Numbered from the stretch's first letter, positions 1-10,137 are shown. The stretch: DNA of 64,000 nt from Basfia succiniciproducens (GCF_011455875.1 NZ_CP015031.1:973405-1037404); one strand, 5' to 3'. Translations and numbers: made by a program. The notes: generated by a model from the sequence alone, not told the origin.

Positions 1-1685
1 ACAATCGGTGCGAAGTGGGTTGTACCCAAACCGCCGATACTTGAAATGGTAAAACAGCCGCCTTGCATATCCGATGCGGTTAATTTACCGTCACGGGCTT
101 TTTTCGACACTTCCATTAATTCGCGGGAAAGTTCGATAATGCCTTTTTTGTTCACGTCTTTAAATACAGGCACCACTAAGCCGTTTGGCGTATCCACGGC
201 AACACCGATGTTTACATATTTTTTCAATGTTAATCGTTGACCGTCTTCGGAAATCGAGCTGTTGAAACGCGGATAGGCTTCTAATGCTTTCGCCGCCGCT
301 TTCATAATAAATACCACCGGAGTAATTTTCACACCCAGTTTTTGTTTTTCCGCTAACACATTTTGTTCTTTACGGAATGCTTCTAAATCGGTGATATCCG
401 CACGATCAAAATGGGTAACATGAGGAATCATCACCCAGTTACGGTGTAAATTCGCGCCTGAAATTTTATTAATACGGGTTAATTCAATTTCTTCCACTTC
501 ACCGAATTTACTGAAATCAACTTTCGGCCATGGTAATAAACCTAAGCCGGCACCGCTTGCCGCACCGGTTGATGCAGTCGCACCGCTTTCAAGAGCTTTA
601 AGCGCGTTTTTCACATATTCCTGAACGTCTTCTTTTAAGATACGACCTTTACGCCCCGTACCTTTTACTTTATCCAGATTTACGCCGAATTCACGGGCTA
701 AACGACGAACAACCGGCGTTGCATGCGCATAGCTTGCGCTAGTCGCAATTGAATCCTGATTCACAGGAGCAAGAGATTGTGCCGGAGCCGCTTGTGGCGC
801 AGGTGCCACTGGAGCCGATGCCGCTTGAGCCGGTGCCGCCGCTTGAACTGCAGGCGCGCTACCCGCCACGTCAAAACGCATAATCAATGAACCGGTAGAA
901 ACTTTGTCACCGGATTTCACTAAAATTTCTTTTACCACGCCGGCAAACGGCGCAGGTACTTCCATTGACGCTTTGTCGCCTTCCACCGTAATTAATGACT
1001 GTTCTTCCGCAACGCTGTCACCGACTTTAACCATAATCTCGGTAACATTCACTTCGTCACCGCCGATATCCGGTACATTTACATCCTGAACGGCACTTGC
1101 CGCCGGAGCCGCTTGAACAGTGGTCGCAGGTGTTTCAGCCGCAGGCGCACCACCGCCCGCTACTTCAAATTTCATGATAAGCGAACCGGTAGAAACCTTA
1201 TCGCCTTCTTTGATTAAAATTTCTTTCACCACACCCGCTTGTGGTGCAGGCACTTCCATTGAGGCTTTATCGCCTTCAACATTGATAATTGATTGTTCTT
1301 CCGCAACGCTGTCGCCGACCTTAACCATAATCTCGGTAACATTTACTTCGTCGGAACCGATATCAGGCACATGAATTTCGATCACAGCGCTTGTAGTTGG
1401 TGCCGCCGCAGGCTCTACCGCCGCCGCTTGAGGTGCAGAGGCAGGTGCGGAATCCGCTGATTCTAAAACAAACATAGGTGAACCGGTTGTAACCTTGTCA
1501 CCTACTTTCACTAAAATTTCTTTTACTACGCCCGCTTCCGGAGACGGCACTTCCATTGAGGCTTTGTCGCCTTCAACATTGATGATTGATTGTTCTTCTG
1601 TAACTGTATCACCAACTTTCACCATTACTTCGGTAACGGTAACTTCATCAGCACCAATATCTGGAATTTGAATTTGTTTTGACAT
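1..1685 (-). CDS. aceF: Dihydrolipoamide acetyltransferase, E2 of pyruvate dehydrogenase (C-terminus outside window)
   Basis: This is the E2 core of the pyruvate dehydrogenase complex, which moves the acetyl group from E1 to CoA on swinging lipoyl arms. About 561 codons are present. Three N-terminal lipoyl domains are visible, each with the motif [10 protein letters not shown], putting lipoyl-lysines near residues 41, 140 and 238. They are joined by Ala/Pro-rich linkers, followed by a peripheral-subunit-binding domain around residues 325-360 and the start of the acyltransferase domain. The catalytic DHRxxDG end lies beyond position 1. The start ATG (1685) has a GGATGAT-type ribosome site. It is the second gene after aceE on the same strand. 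Three lipoyl domains are also seen in E. coli AceF. Confidence 0.97.
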   Translation of the reverse strand, partial: MSKQIQIPDIGADEVTVTEVMVKVGDTVTEEQSIINVEGDKASMEVPSPEAGVVKEILVKVGDKVTTGSPMFVLESADSAPASAPQAAAVEPAAAPTTSAVIEIHVPDIGSDEVNVTEIMVKVGDSVAEEQSIINVEGDKASMEVPAPQAGVVKEILIKEGDKVSTGSLIMKFEVAGGGAPAAETPATTVQAAPAASAVQDVNVPDIGGDEVNVTEIMVKVGDSVAEEQSLITVEGDKASMEVPAPFAGVVKEILVKSGDKVSTGSLIMRFDVAGSAPAVQAAAPAQAASAPVAPAPQAAPAQSLAPVNQDSIATSASYAHATPVVRRLAREFGVNLDKVKGTGRKGRILKEDVQEYVKNALKALESGATASTGAASGAGLGLLPWPKVDFSKFGEVEEIELTRINKISGANLHRNWVMIPHVTHFDRADITDLEAFRKEQNVLAEKQKLGVKITPVVFIMKAAAKALEAYPRFNSSISEDGQRLTLKKYVNIGVAVDTPNGLVVPVFKDVNKKGIIELSRELMEVSKKARDGKLTASDMQGGCFTISSIGGLGTTHFAPI

Positions 1686-1703
1686 ATTTATCATCCTTCG
1701 TAA

Positions 1704-1797
1704 GGTGGGCATGTTTGCCCACCATAAAATTTGATGTGTCGATCAAATTAAAAATATGAGTTTTTTGACCGCACTTTGGTGGGCTTACAAGCCCACC
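1704..1797. repeat. Twin GC-rich hairpins with a USS between aceE and aceF
   Basis: Two short hairpins with identical arms, GGTGGGC/GCCCACC, lie at 1704-1723 and 1778-1797. A Haemophilus-type uptake sequence (ACCGCACTT, 1768-1776) sits beside the second. They occupy most of the 125-base gap between aceE and aceF. Neither is followed by a long T-run on the minus strand, so they may act as REP-like mRNA-stabilising structures or weak attenuators rather than full terminators. That role is inference. Confidence 0.6.
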
Positions 1798-1810
1798 CTA
1801 CCATCTATAA

Positions 1811-4462
1811 TTATGCGTATAACGGGTTAATACGATCTACATCTAAACCGAATTTCGCAATAGCATCGGCAACAACTTGTTTTTCCAGTTTGCCTTGTTT
1901 TGCTAATTCGTTTAATGCGGCAACCACGACATAATGCGCATCCACTTCAAAGTGTTCACGCAAGTTTTCACGGCTGTCCGAACGACCGAAACCGTCAGTA
2001 CCCAACACGTGATAGCTTTGTGCGGGAATAAACGCACGAACCTGTTCCGCATAAAGTTTCATGTAGTCGGTTGCGGCAACCGCAGGTTTATCGCTCATTA
2101 CTTGCGCAATATAAGGAACACGTTGTGTTTCTGTCGGATGTAATAAATTCCAACGAGCCACGTCGGCACCTTCACGCGCCACTTCAGTAAATGAAGGCAC
2201 ACTGAATACATCGGAAGCGATACCATAGTCATCGGCAAGAATTTGAGCCGCTTGACGAACGTGACGTAAAATCGCACCGGAACCCATCAATTGGATTGCC
2301 GCTTCGCCTTTACCTACGGTTTCGAATTTATAGATACCTTTGCGGATACCCTCTTCAACACCTGCAGGCATTGCCGGCTGATCATAAGTTTCGTTTAATG
2401 TGGTGATGTAATAGAACACGTCTTCTTGTTTTTCACCATACATACGGTTAATACCGTCCTGCATAATTACCGCAACTTCGAAAGCGAATGCCGGGTCATA
2501 AGATACGCAGTTAGGAATAACGCCGGCTTGAATATGGCTATGACCGTCCTCATGTTGTAAGCCTTCACCGTTTAAGGTAGTACGACCGGAAGTACCGCCG
2601 ATCATGAAACCGCGCGCTAATTGGTCGCCCGCCGCCCACATCATATCGCCCACACGTTGGAAACCAAACATTGAGTAATAAATGAAGAATGGGATCATCG
2701 GTAAATTATTTACAGAGTAAGAGGTTGCCGCCGCTAACCAAGAAGCGGTCGCACCTAACTCATTGATACCTTCTTGCAATACCTGACCGTCTTTCGCTTC
2801 GCGATAGTAAGCCACTAATTCTTTATCCGAAGGTACATAGTTTTGACCGTGCGGATTATAGATACCCACTTGACGGAATAAACCTTCCATACCGAAAGTC
2901 CGAGCCTCGTCGGCAATGATCGGCACAATTTGTTTACCGATATCTTTATTTTTCAATAAGGTATTTAATACGCGAACAAACGCCATTGTGGTTGAAATCG
3001 CACGAGGTTGCTCTTCTAATAATTGAGAGAAATCTTCTAATGCGGGTACTTTAAACTCAGTCGTAAATTTAGGCAGACGAGCCGGTACATAACCGTTTAA
3101 TGCGGCACGGCGTTCATGTAAATATTTGCTTTCTTCCGAATCCGGCGCAAAAGTAATATATTCATAATTATCAATTTGCTCATCAGTAAGCGGAAGATCA
3201 AAGTGGTTACGGAAGCTCTTAAGGCTTGCGTGAGACATTTTTTTAGTTTGGTGCGCAGTATTTTTACTTTCCGCTTCAGGAATTTTATAACCTTTTACCA
3301 TTTGCGCTAAAATAACTACCGGTTTATCGGATTTTTTCGCGCGGGCAAGTGCGGCAAACATTTTTTCCGTATCATGACCGCCACGACGTAACGCCCAGAT
3401 TTCATCATCAGTCATATCCGCAACTAATGCGGCGGTTTCAGGATAACGACCGAAGAAATGTTCACGAATATAAGCGCCGTTTTTTGATTTGAAGGTTAAA
3501 TAATCACCGTCCACAACTTCCATCATTAACTTCGTTAATTTACCTGAAGTGTCTTTTGCAAATAACTTATCCCAGCCGGTCGCCCACATGACTTTAATTA
3601 CTTCCCAACCGGCACCGAAGAATAAACCTTCTAATTCCTGAACAATTTTACCGTTACCGTTAACCGGACCGTCTAAACGTTGTAAGTTACAGCTGATAAC
3701 GAAAATTAAGTTATCCAAACCTTCGCGAGCGGCTAAGGTTAACGCGCCTTTTGACTCGATTTCATCCATTTCGCCGTCGCCTAAGAATGCGTAAACGGTT
3801 TGATCCGTCGTATCTTTTAAGCCGCGGTTATTTAAATATTTTAAGAAACGCGCATTATAAATGGCATTAACAGGACCTAAACCCATAGATACTGTTGAAA
3901 ATTGCCAGAAATCAGGCATTAATTTAGGATGCGGATAAGAAGAAAGCCCGTTAGCTTTCGCTTCCTGACGGAAATTATCCATTTGTTCCTGAGAGATGCG
4001 GCCTTCAACAAAAGCTCGAGCATAAATACCAGGCGCGGCATGGCCTTGGAAAAAGACTAGGTCACCACCATTTTTCTCGGTTGCGGCTTTAAAGAAATGA
4101 TTGAAGCAAACTTCATAAATACTTGCCGCAGATTGATAAGTTGAAATATGACCGCCTAATTCGAGGTCTTTTTTCTGCGCACGTAAAACCATCATTAAAG
4201 CATTCCAGCGAATTGCTGAGCGGACACGACGTTCGATAGAAAGGTTACCAGGATACGGAGGTTGCTCTGAAGGCGGAATCGTATTCACATATTCTGTCGT
4301 CGCACCCGTTGGCAGAGCAACGGATTTGCTGCGAGCGTGTTGCATTAACTCTTCAATAATAAACTGAGCTCTTTCTACACCTTCTTCACGAATAATAGAA
4401 TCGATCGCCAATAACCAATCACTGGTTTCGATTGGATCTACGTCATTAATCATTTGTGACAT
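1811..4462 (-). CDS. aceE: Pyruvate dehydrogenase E1 component, homodimeric type
   Basis: AceE is the thiamine-diphosphate-dependent E1 subunit that decarboxylates pyruvate and passes the acetyl group to AceF lipoamide. The 883-residue product matches the usual length of about 887 for the homodimeric gammaproteobacterial type. The thiamine-diphosphate motif GDGEMDEIES is visible near residue 230, and the typical start MSQMINDVDPIETSDWL is present. The start at 4462 is preceded by AAAAGGAAAAGACT. It heads the aceE-aceF operon. No pdhR gene lies immediately upstream; instead there is an AT-rich gap and then the porin gene. Confidence 0.98.
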   Translation of the reverse strand: MSQMINDVDPIETSDWLLAIDSIIREEGVERAQFIIEELMQHARSKSVALPTGATTEYVNTIPPSEQPPYPGNLSIERRVRSAIRWNALMMVLRAQKKDLELGGHISTYQSAASIYEVCFNHFFKAATEKNGGDLVFFQGHAAPGIYARAFVEGRISQEQMDNFRQEAKANGLSSYPHPKLMPDFWQFSTVSMGLGPVNAIYNARFLKYLNNRGLKDTTDQTVYAFLGDGEMDEIESKGALTLAAREGLDNLIFVISCNLQRLDGPVNGNGKIVQELEGLFFGAGWEVIKVMWATGWDKLFAKDTSGKLTKLMMEVVDGDYLTFKSKNGAYIREHFFGRYPETAALVADMTDDEIWALRRGGHDTEKMFAALARAKKSDKPVVILAQMVKGYKIPEAESKNTAHQTKKMSHASLKSFRNHFDLPLTDEQIDNYEYITFAPDSEESKYLHERRAALNGYVPARLPKFTTEFKVPALEDFSQLLEEQPRAISTTMAFVRVLNTLLKNKDIGKQIVPIIADEARTFGMEGLFRQVGIYNPHGQNYVPSDKELVAYYREAKDGQVLQEGINELGATASWLAAATSYSVNNLPMIPFFIYYSMFGFQRVGDMMWAAGDQLARGFMIGGTSGRTTLNGEGLQHEDGHSHIQAGVIPNCVSYDPAFAFEVAVIMQDGINRMYGEKQEDVFYYITTLNETYDQPAMPAGVEEGIRKGIYKFETVGKGEAAIQLMGSGAILRHVRQAAQILADDYGIASDVFSVPSFTEVAREGADVARWNLLHPTETQRVPYIAQVMSDKPAVAATDYMKLYAEQVRAFIPAQSYHVLGTDGFGRSDSRENLREHFEVDAHYVVVAALNELAKQGKLEKQVVADAIAKFGLDVDRINPLYA

Positions 4463-4927
4463 AGTCTTTTCCTTTTAAGTTAGTTAATAGTTATGTTTAT
4501 TCACCTTCAATAACAACCCAAAGGCAAATCTAAACACGGCTTGGAGCTTGAGATAATTTTGACCTTATTTATATTAACCAAATAATTTAGATTAAACCAT
4601 GTGCAAAAGGACAAAAAACTCAATTAAATTTTTAAAATGCATAGTCAAATTAAGACTTTACATTTTTTTAACAAATCAAGTAAATTTTATTAAATTTTTT
4701 GAGAAAAAGATAGCAAAAATTCTAAATTCTGCCGAAGAAATAATCATTTGTTACGAAAAAGTACGATCTAGATCAATTTTTAAAATTGAAATGTTACAAA
4801 CATCTAAATCATTATTATTTTGTTAGTTGGAAGGCTTTTATTATCCGATAATTGCAGCACAACATTTGATTTGTTGTGATGCCAAGCATGCCGTGAAAAT
4901 TTATATCACCGGAAAATAGAAAAAACA
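4463..4927. other. AT-rich intergenic region upstream of aceE
   Basis: About 465 bases separate the aceE start from the porin terminator. The stretch 4590-4830 is extremely AT-rich and must contain the aceE promoter, but I could not pick a convincing -35/-10 pair or regulator site. A 75-codon open frame on the plus strand (4599-4826) is lysine/isoleucine/phenylalanine-rich, has no ribosome site and looks like chance. Confidence 0.5.
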
Positions 4928-4950
4928 AAACCCGAGCAATGCCCGGGTTT
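4928..4950 (-). terminator. Rho-independent terminator of the porin gene
   Basis: AAACCCG and CGGGTTT pair across a nine-base loop and the stem can be extended with one mismatch. On the minus strand it is followed by TTTTGTTTTTT. It lies 25 bases after the porin stop codon. Confidence 0.85.
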
Positions 4951-4974
4951 TATCAGGAATATCTAACCTAAAGA

Positions 4975-6072
4975 TTAGAAGAATACACGTAAACCTACAC
5001 CGAATGTGTTGTCTTTTTCAGTTTCTGCATTTGCAAATTTAGTACGTGTATGTGCATATTCAATGTAAGGCACTACATTTTTATGTAATCTATAGTCGAT
5101 ACCAGCTGTATATTGATTTCGAATCGCTGCAGTATAATCGGCATCATCCGCTTTAGCATCTAAACGTTCCCATTGAACATATAAGCGTGATTCAGGGATA
5201 ACACGATAACCTGCGTCTAATAAGATATAATTACCTTTAGCATCATCTACAATACCTGCCTCTCTCGCTAAGCTTACTTGACCTACTGTACCAAAGTAAC
5301 CTGTTTCAAATTTAGTACGATAGTTAACATAACTTAAAGCTGCATCGAACGGACCATAGTTATATCCTGCGTGTAAACCCCATTGAGTTTTCTTCACGCC
5401 GGTTTCAGAACCGAAACCTTCATAACGGTCTTGGCTATATAATGCTTTTAAGTTGTAAGCATGTTCACCAATTGCATTGTGATAGAATAAAACCGCGGCA
5501 TAACCATTTTTATAGTTACCATCATTTGTAACATCTAGTTTATCAGAATCACCGAATAGGTAATCTAAACCGAAGCTAAATCCGTTCCATTCCGCTGATT
5601 TGAATTTTACAGATTTATCGGAACGAGTTGTTAATGGGCTTAATGAAGCACTTGTATAATATGCGGCATCGTCTAAGAAGTCATCAGAGTTAGTATTTTG
5701 ACGACCGAAGCTTAACGCACCGATATCTACATGTTTAATACCTGCATATAATTCACGAGTTGTCGGATCACCAAAATCACTGTCTGAACCTTTTTGTGCA
5801 GTTTTATACGCTTCTTCTTCGAAACGGATTTGATAGCCGGCAAATGCTGATAAGCCGTTACCTAAATCTTGGCTTGCTTTAACATAAACACGTGAACCGT
5901 CATTTTTTAAGTCGCCGCGGTTGTCATCGCCAACACGACCTAAAAACGCGCGGAATGAACCGCTTAATTCTACTTTAGCACCGTCTTGTTCATAAACGGT
6001 TGCTGCTGTTGCTGGAACTGCCATAGCTGCTGTTGTTGCCGCTACTGCTAATGCTACTAATGTCTTTTTCAT
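4975..6072 (-). CDS. Major outer-membrane porin, OmpP2-like
   Basis: This is a trimeric general-diffusion porin of the Gram-negative type found in Pasteurellaceae (OmpP2/OmpH group). The 365-residue product starts with a classical signal peptide (MKKTLVALAVAATTAAMA, cleavage near residue 23). It continues with alternating hydrophobic/polar beta-strand segments such as KVELSGSFRAFLG and ends in GVGLRVFF with the terminal phenylalanine needed for outer-membrane assembly. The start is preceded by AAAAGGAATTAAATT. It is monocistronic: its own terminator follows, and a long upstream region carries a CRP-like site. Whether it is the orthologue of ompP2 or a paralogue cannot be settled here. Confidence 0.9.
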   Translation of the reverse strand: MKKTLVALAVAATTAAMAVPATAATVYEQDGAKVELSGSFRAFLGRVGDDNRGDLKNDGSRVYVKASQDLGNGLSAFAGYQIRFEEEAYKTAQKGSDSDFGDPTTRELYAGIKHVDIGALSFGRQNTNSDDFLDDAAYYTSASLSPLTTRSDKSVKFKSAEWNGFSFGLDYLFGDSDKLDVTNDGNYKNGYAAVLFYHNAIGEHAYNLKALYSQDRYEGFGSETGVKKTQWGLHAGYNYGPFDAALSYVNYRTKFETGYFGTVGQVSLAREAGIVDDAKGNYILLDAGYRVIPESRLYVQWERLDAKADDADYTAAIRNQYTAGIDYRLHKNVVPYIEYAHTRTKFANAETEKDNTFGVGLRVFF

Positions 6073-6217
6073 AATTTAATTCCTTTTCAGAATTTGTTTA
6101 TTATTCAGATTGAACTTTCTCGAAAATGAAAAGTCAAACCTTGCTCTCTAAGCGGTTAAGATCTTGCCAAAGAATATTTTATCCGTCAATAGCGTTTTTC
6201 TCATCAAATTACAAATT

Positions 6218-6233
6218 AGTGACCCAGATCACA
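6218..6233. promoter_or_regulatory. Candidate CRP-binding site upstream of the porin
   Basis: AGTGACCCAGATCACA matches the CRP consensus TGTGA-N6-TCACA at nine of the ten conserved positions. It lies about 146 bases before the porin ATG and about 240 before tehB, so it most plausibly regulates the porin. The rest of 6073-6471 is AT-rich with no supported gene. A 66-codon frame at 6209-6409 on the minus strand looks spurious. Confidence 0.5.
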
Positions 6234-6471
6234 GTTTTATGTGAAACTTTTCCAAATTTTGAAATACATTTATAATTCAAAAACTTATATATATCAACAA
6301 GATAAACTGCCGACTTATAGCATTTAGCTGAATCGTAAAAGCTGGACAAAAATCGTACAAAAAATACGCAAACGATTTCCTTTATTTTATTTATTTGCCC
6401 TGCTTGCATGGATTAATAAAATAACCTACTATATTTATCAACTATTTTATATTGTTATTTAAAGGACAAAA

Positions 6472-7338
6472 ATGATGAAATCCGAGCTTATTTGCTATAA
6501 AAAATTGCCTGTTTGGAACAAAAATTCACTGCCGAAAATGTTTCAGGAAAAACACAATACCAAAGCAGGCACTTGGGGAAAATTAACGGTTTTACAAGGT
6601 AAATTAAAATTCTATACGCTGGATGAAGACGGCTCTATAGTAAACGAACATATTTTCTCCGCTAATACGGATACCCCTTTTGTTGAGCCGCAACAATGGC
6701 ACAAAGTTGAAGCGCTTTCCGACGATTTAGAATGCTATTTGGAATTTTATTGCACAAAAGAAGATTATTTCGGCAAAAAATATAATATGACGGCAACCCA
6801 CAGCGATGTACTGAAAACCGCTAAAATAATTACACCCTGTAAAGTGCTGGATTTAGGTTGCGGTCACGGACGAAATTCGCTTTATTTGGCACTGAAAGGC
6901 TATGATGTGACATCTTGGGATCATAATGCAGCCAGTATTGCCTTTTTAGCCGATACCGCCGCGAAAGAAAATCTGCAAATTCAGACCGCAGTTTACGATA
7001 TAAACAATGCAAATATTCAAGAAAATTATGATTTTATTCTCTCTACGGTGGTATTTATGTTTTTAGACCGAGAAGCCGTACCAGCGATTATTGATAATAT
7101 GCAAAAACACACGAATACGGGTGGTTATAATTTAATTGTTGCGGCGATGTCCACTGAGGAAGTGCCTTGCCCAATTCCTTTCGATTTTACTTTTGGCGAA
7201 AACGAATTGAAAAATTATTATCAGGGCTGGGAGTTTGTGGAATATAACGAAAACATAGGAGAATTACACAAAACCGATGAAAACGGCAATCATTATAAAA
7301 TGAAGTTTGTGACCATGTTGGCGAAAAAAGTTAAATAA
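6472..7338 (+). CDS. tehB: TehB: SAM-dependent methyltransferase with N-terminal cupin-like domain
   Basis: The 288-residue product has the two-domain layout of Haemophilus TehB. Residues 1 to about 100 form a DUF1971/TehB-type cupin-like domain. The rest is a class I SAM methyltransferase with glycine loop VLDLGCGHGRN (about residues 125-135). The family is linked to tellurite resistance and to oxidant or haem-related phenotypes in Haemophilus. AAGGA precedes two adjacent ATGs, and the first is used here. No tehA neighbour is present. It stands alone between the porin and a repeat cluster. Confidence 0.9.
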   Translation: MMKSELICYKKLPVWNKNSLPKMFQEKHNTKAGTWGKLTVLQGKLKFYTLDEDGSIVNEHIFSANTDTPFVEPQQWHKVEALSDDLECYLEFYCTKEDYFGKKYNMTATHSDVLKTAKIITPCKVLDLGCGHGRNSLYLALKGYDVTSWDHNAASIAFLADTAAKENLQIQTAVYDINNANIQENYDFILSTVVFMFLDREAVPAIIDNMQKHTNTGGYNLIVAAMSTEEVPCPIPFDFTFGENELKNYYQGWEFVEYNENIGELHKTDENGNHYKMKFVTMLAKKVK

Positions 7339-7347
7339 TCGTTTGTG

Positions 7348-7620
7348 TCCCCCCCTCAGTCACTACGTGACAGCTCCCCCAGCTTCGTGGGGGAGCGATA
7401 TTTTGCCTATTACAATAGCGCTAATGTCATTCAGTTCATTCCCTCCCCCGCAAAGTCGGGGGAGCGATATTTTGCCTATTCCGATAGCGCTAATGTCATT
7501 CAGCCCATTCCCTCCCCTGCAAAGTCGGGGGGTGGTGCCTGAAAGGCGGAGGGGGAAAAATTCCTACCCCCTCAGTCACTGCGTGACAGCTCCCCCAGCT
7601 TCGTGGGGGAGCGAAATGAA
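7348..7620. repeat. Composite GC-rich palindromic repeat block, copy A
   Basis: Tandem units of a palindromic module are seen. One part is CCCCTCAGTCACTRCGTGAC followed by AGCTCCCCCAGCTTCGTGG; another is a CCCTCCCCCGCAAAGTCGGG hairpin. The linkers read GATATTTTGCCTATTCCGAT. Two full modules and a GTGCCTGAAAGGCGGAGGGG segment occur here. The same modules recur near 7786, 13288 and 14656. Open frames across the block come from the repeat and are not genes. It behaves like a REP/BIME-type dispersed repeat. Confidence 0.85.
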
Positions 7621-7785
7621 GGTTGTTTAGTTGAATTCTCCGGTCACAGCTCCCCCCATAAAGGGGGAGCAAAATGTGGATGTAATATCAGGTTATGCCT
7701 TGTGCCCTTTTTACCATCTTTGAAAAAACTTACAATAGGATAATTTCACAAAGAAGCCAGCCCATTTTTATTGAACAACTTTTCG

Positions 7786-7838
7786 TTCCCCCACGAAGCT
7801 GGGGGAGCTGTCACGCAGTGACTGAGGGGGGGGGGGGG
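7786..7838. repeat. Inverted single copy of the GC-rich repeat ending in a 13-G tract
   Basis: A reversed copy of the CCCCTCAGTCACTGCGTGAC / CCCCCAGCTTCGTGGGGG module runs from 7786 and ends in thirteen consecutive G at 7826-7838. A short echo (GCAGTGACTGAGG) and an eleven-A tract follow at 7846-7868. The block lies just downstream of the DUF559 gene. The homopolymers are prone to slippage or miscalling. Confidence 0.75.
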
Positions 7839-7898
7839 AAATATGCAGTGACTGAGGAAAAAAAAAAACAGTAACCAAAGGAAAAACAAACTCGAAAA

Positions 7899-8243
7899 TT
7901 AAAATTCGCCCGTTAACTCATACCAAATTTTATCTAACACACTATCTAATTCCCGTTTGATTTCATAATTGGTAAATCGAATAACTCTGAAGCCTTTTGA
8001 TTTTAAATAAAAAGTTCGTTTCTCATCGTAAACTAATGCTGAAGGCTGGAAATGTTGTTCACCGTCAATTTCAATAATCAATTTGGCTTTATAACAAATA
8101 AAATCAACAACATAAGGTGCAATAACTGCCTGTTTTCTAAAATGAAAGCCGGCTAGTTGTTTCTTTCGTAAATGATACCAAAGGATTGATTCTTCTTCCG
8201 TGAGATTTTTCCTTAATTTTAGGGCAAATTCTTTTAATTCCAT
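7899..8243 (-). CDS. DUF559 endonuclease-domain protein (Vsr/PD-(D/E)XK-like)
   Basis: This small protein of 114 residues belongs to the DUF559 family, related to very-short-patch-repair and PD-(D/E)XK nucleases. The core motifs are VVDFIC (about 45-50) and IEIDGEQH (about 57-64), preceded by the typical N-terminus LRKNLTEEESILWYHLR. I start it at 8243, where GGAGTAACA gives a good ribosome site. An in-frame extension to 8303 has none. Its downstream end abuts the inverted GC-rich repeat. The cellular role and target are unknown. Confidence 0.85.
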   Translation of the reverse strand: MELKEFALKLRKNLTEEESILWYHLRKKQLAGFHFRKQAVIAPYVVDFICYKAKLIIEIDGEQHFQPSALVYDEKRTFYLKSKGFRVIRFTNYEIKRELDSVLDKIWYELTGEF

Positions 8244-8344
8244 TGTTACTCCGATTTTAAGTTTGGAGTAATCAATGTAAAAAAAGATTGAGTTTATATA
8301 CAATTCCTTTTAGAAAAATGGAACTCAGATCGCAAACAGTAAAT

Positions 8345-9403
8345 TTACATCACCGAAACCGCTTTGATTTGTGCGTAAACCGATTGGCCGATTTGGAGCT
8401 GTAATTCTTCCGCCGCCCATGTGCTGACGCTTGCCCAGATTTCATCTTTACCTAAAGCTATTTTCACATCTACTTGGTTACCTTTCGGCAAAAGTGTAAT
8501 GATTTTACCGGATAAAATATTGCGGATACTTGTTTTTTCGGGGACGGTTAGCATAATTGATACATCAGTGCTGCGAATACAAATTCTCACGGTTTTACCT
8601 TCGTCCCCGTTAAGTAGTTTCACCCATAATTGTTGTTCGCCAAGCAAAAGTGCGGTCATTTTATAGGAAAAATTATGGCTTAAAATCGGTAAAGAAAGCA
8701 CCGCACTTTTCTGTCCTTGTTCTTGCCAAGGTTCGAATAACGGGCTTTGCCATAAATTTTCCAAGCTATCAAATGCCGCAACCTTTCCTTCATCCAATAG
8801 AACAACAAAATCCGCTAAGCGAAATAATTCGTCGAGACTGTGCGTTACGTAAAGAATCGGGATATTAATTTCCTGCGATAGTTTTTCCAGATAAGCAAGC
8901 AGTTCTCGTTTGCGGGGCAAATCCAAAGCGGACAGCGGTTCATCCATTAAAAGCATTTCCGGGTTGCTCAATAATGCCCGCCCGATTGCCACCCGCTGTT
9001 TTTCGCCGCCGGACAACGTGAGCGGATAACGCGCCAGCAAATGCTCAATACCTAATAACCGTACTATTCGGTTAAATTCCTGTTGGTTAAACCGCTTGAT
9101 TCCGTAACATAAATTGCCTTTTACGCTGTAATGCGGAAATAAACGGGCGTCTTGAAAAACATAGCCGATATTGCGCTGATTAGGCGCAAGGCAGATGTTA
9201 TTTGCGGTATCAATTAAAGTGCGGTCATTTAGACGAATATTTCCTTCGTCCGGATGAATCAAGCCGCTTACCAGATTAATTAATGAAGACTTACCGGAAC
9301 CCGAAATCCCGAAAATACCGGTAATGCCTTGCCCGGGAATAGTTAATCGCGCATTAAGGACAAGCTGCCCCAGGCGTTTTTTTACATTAATTTCTAACAT
9401 CAA
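8345..9403 (-). CDS. modC: Molybdate ABC transporter ATPase ModC
   Basis: ModC is the ATPase that drives molybdate import with ModB and ModA. In its 352 residues I see Walker [10 protein letters not shown] (32-40), signature LSGGEKQR (from 130) and Walker [12 protein letters not shown] (from 151), then the H-loop [10 protein letters not shown]-terminal TOBE/Mop oxyanion-binding domain follows. The start overlaps the end of modB by 17 bases, as expected for translational coupling. Two uptake sequences lie inside the Mop-linker coding region. It is the third gene of modABC. Confidence 0.95.
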   Translation of the reverse strand: MMLEINVKKRLGQLVLNARLTIPGQGITGIFGISGSGKSSLINLVSGLIHPDEGNIRLNDRTLIDTANNICLAPNQRNIGYVFQDARLFPHYSVKGNLCYGIKRFNQQEFNRIVRLLGIEHLLARYPLTLSGGEKQRVAIGRALLSNPEMLLMDEPLSALDLPRKRELLAYLEKLSQEINIPILYVTHSLDELFRLADFVVLLDEGKVAAFDSLENLWQSPLFEPWQEQGQKSAVLSLPILSHNFSYKMTALLLGEQQLWVKLLNGDEGKTVRICIRSTDVSIMLTVPEKTSIRNILSGKIITLLPKGNQVDVKIALGKDEIWASVSTWAAEELQLQIGQSVYAQIKAVSVM

Positions 9404-10115
9404 TTTGCCCCAATTTTGTTTGTGTACGTTTAGCGAGCCATTCGGATAATAATAAAGAAATTAACGAAATAAATATGGCGACAATACAAAGTCTTGCCGC
9501 CGAAGATTCCGCCCCCGGCGTTTCAATAAAGGAATACATGGCAAGCGGAATGGTTTGAGTAACATTAGGGATATTCGATACAAAAGTGATGGTTGAACCG
9601 AATTCGCCCAGCGAACGGGCAAAACCGAGAATCACGCCGGCTAATACGCCGGGCAATGCCAAAGGCAAAGTAACGGTAAAGAAAACACGCCATGAAGAGG
9701 CGCCAAGAGTACGGGCGGCTTGCTCTAATTTAAAATCGACACTTTCTAACGCCAACCGAATCGAGCGCACGACCAGGGGGAAAGCCACAATCGCCGAAGC
9801 TAATGCGGCGCCGTACCAACTGAAGCCAAAACTGAAATCGAACCATTGCAATAAATAGCGTCCGATAATGCCGTTGCGCCCCATGCTTATCAGCAGCAAA
9901 TAACCGATTACCACAGGCGGCAGCACTAAAGGAAGATGGATAATACCGTTGACCAGCGATTTTCCCCAGAAATTCTTCCGCGCCAGCAACCAGGCGACAA
10001 AAATAGCAAAAGGCAAACTACAACAGATCGCAACCACGGCAACTTTAATGCTTAGCCGAATGGCATTAATTTCATTCGGTGAAAATTGAAAATAATTAAT
10101 TAATGAGCTCAACAT
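9387..10115 (-). CDS. modB: Molybdate ABC transporter permease ModB
   Basis: This inner-membrane permease of the molybdate transporter has several hydrophobic helices and the cytoplasmic EAA loop [20 protein letters not shown] that docks with ModC. I place the start at the ATG at 10115, which gives [20 protein letters not shown] and aligns with the usual ModB N-terminus. The longer frame from 10160 reads through a GC hairpin, so its first 15 residues look artificial. The ribosome site is weak for both starts, so the start is less certain than the identity. Confidence 0.9.
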   Translation of the reverse strand: MLSSLINYFQFSPNEINAIRLSIKVAVVAICCSLPFAIFVAWLLARKNFWGKSLVNGIIHLPLVLPPVVIGYLLLISMGRNGIIGRYLLQWFDFSFGFSWYGAALASAIVAFPLVVRSIRLALESVDFKLEQAARTLGASSWRVFFTVTLPLALPGVLAGVILGFARSLGEFGSTITFVSNIPNVTQTIPLAMYSFIETPGAESSAARLCIVAIFISLISLLLSEWLAKRTQTKLGQIDVRN

Positions 10116-10137
10116 AAAAGATATTTTTATAAAATAA

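Noticed and set aside
900..1640. Three similar segments that resemble a DNA repeat array
   Set aside because: They are the three lipoyl domains of aceF, a normal protein repeat.
4599..4826. 75-codon plus-strand frame
   Set aside because: Extremely AT-rich, no ribosome site, composition typical of chance frames in AT-rich DNA.
6209..6409. 66-codon minus-strand frame upstream of the porin
   Set aside because: No ribosome site; it overlaps the presumed porin regulatory region.
7348..7620. Possible CRISPR array
   Set aside because: Repeats are composite palindromes with near-identical linkers rather than unique spacers, and no cas genes are present.
7343..7630. Two overlapping proline/serine-rich open frames
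   Set aside because: They lie entirely in the palindromic repeat block, are read in two frames at once and lack ribosome sites.
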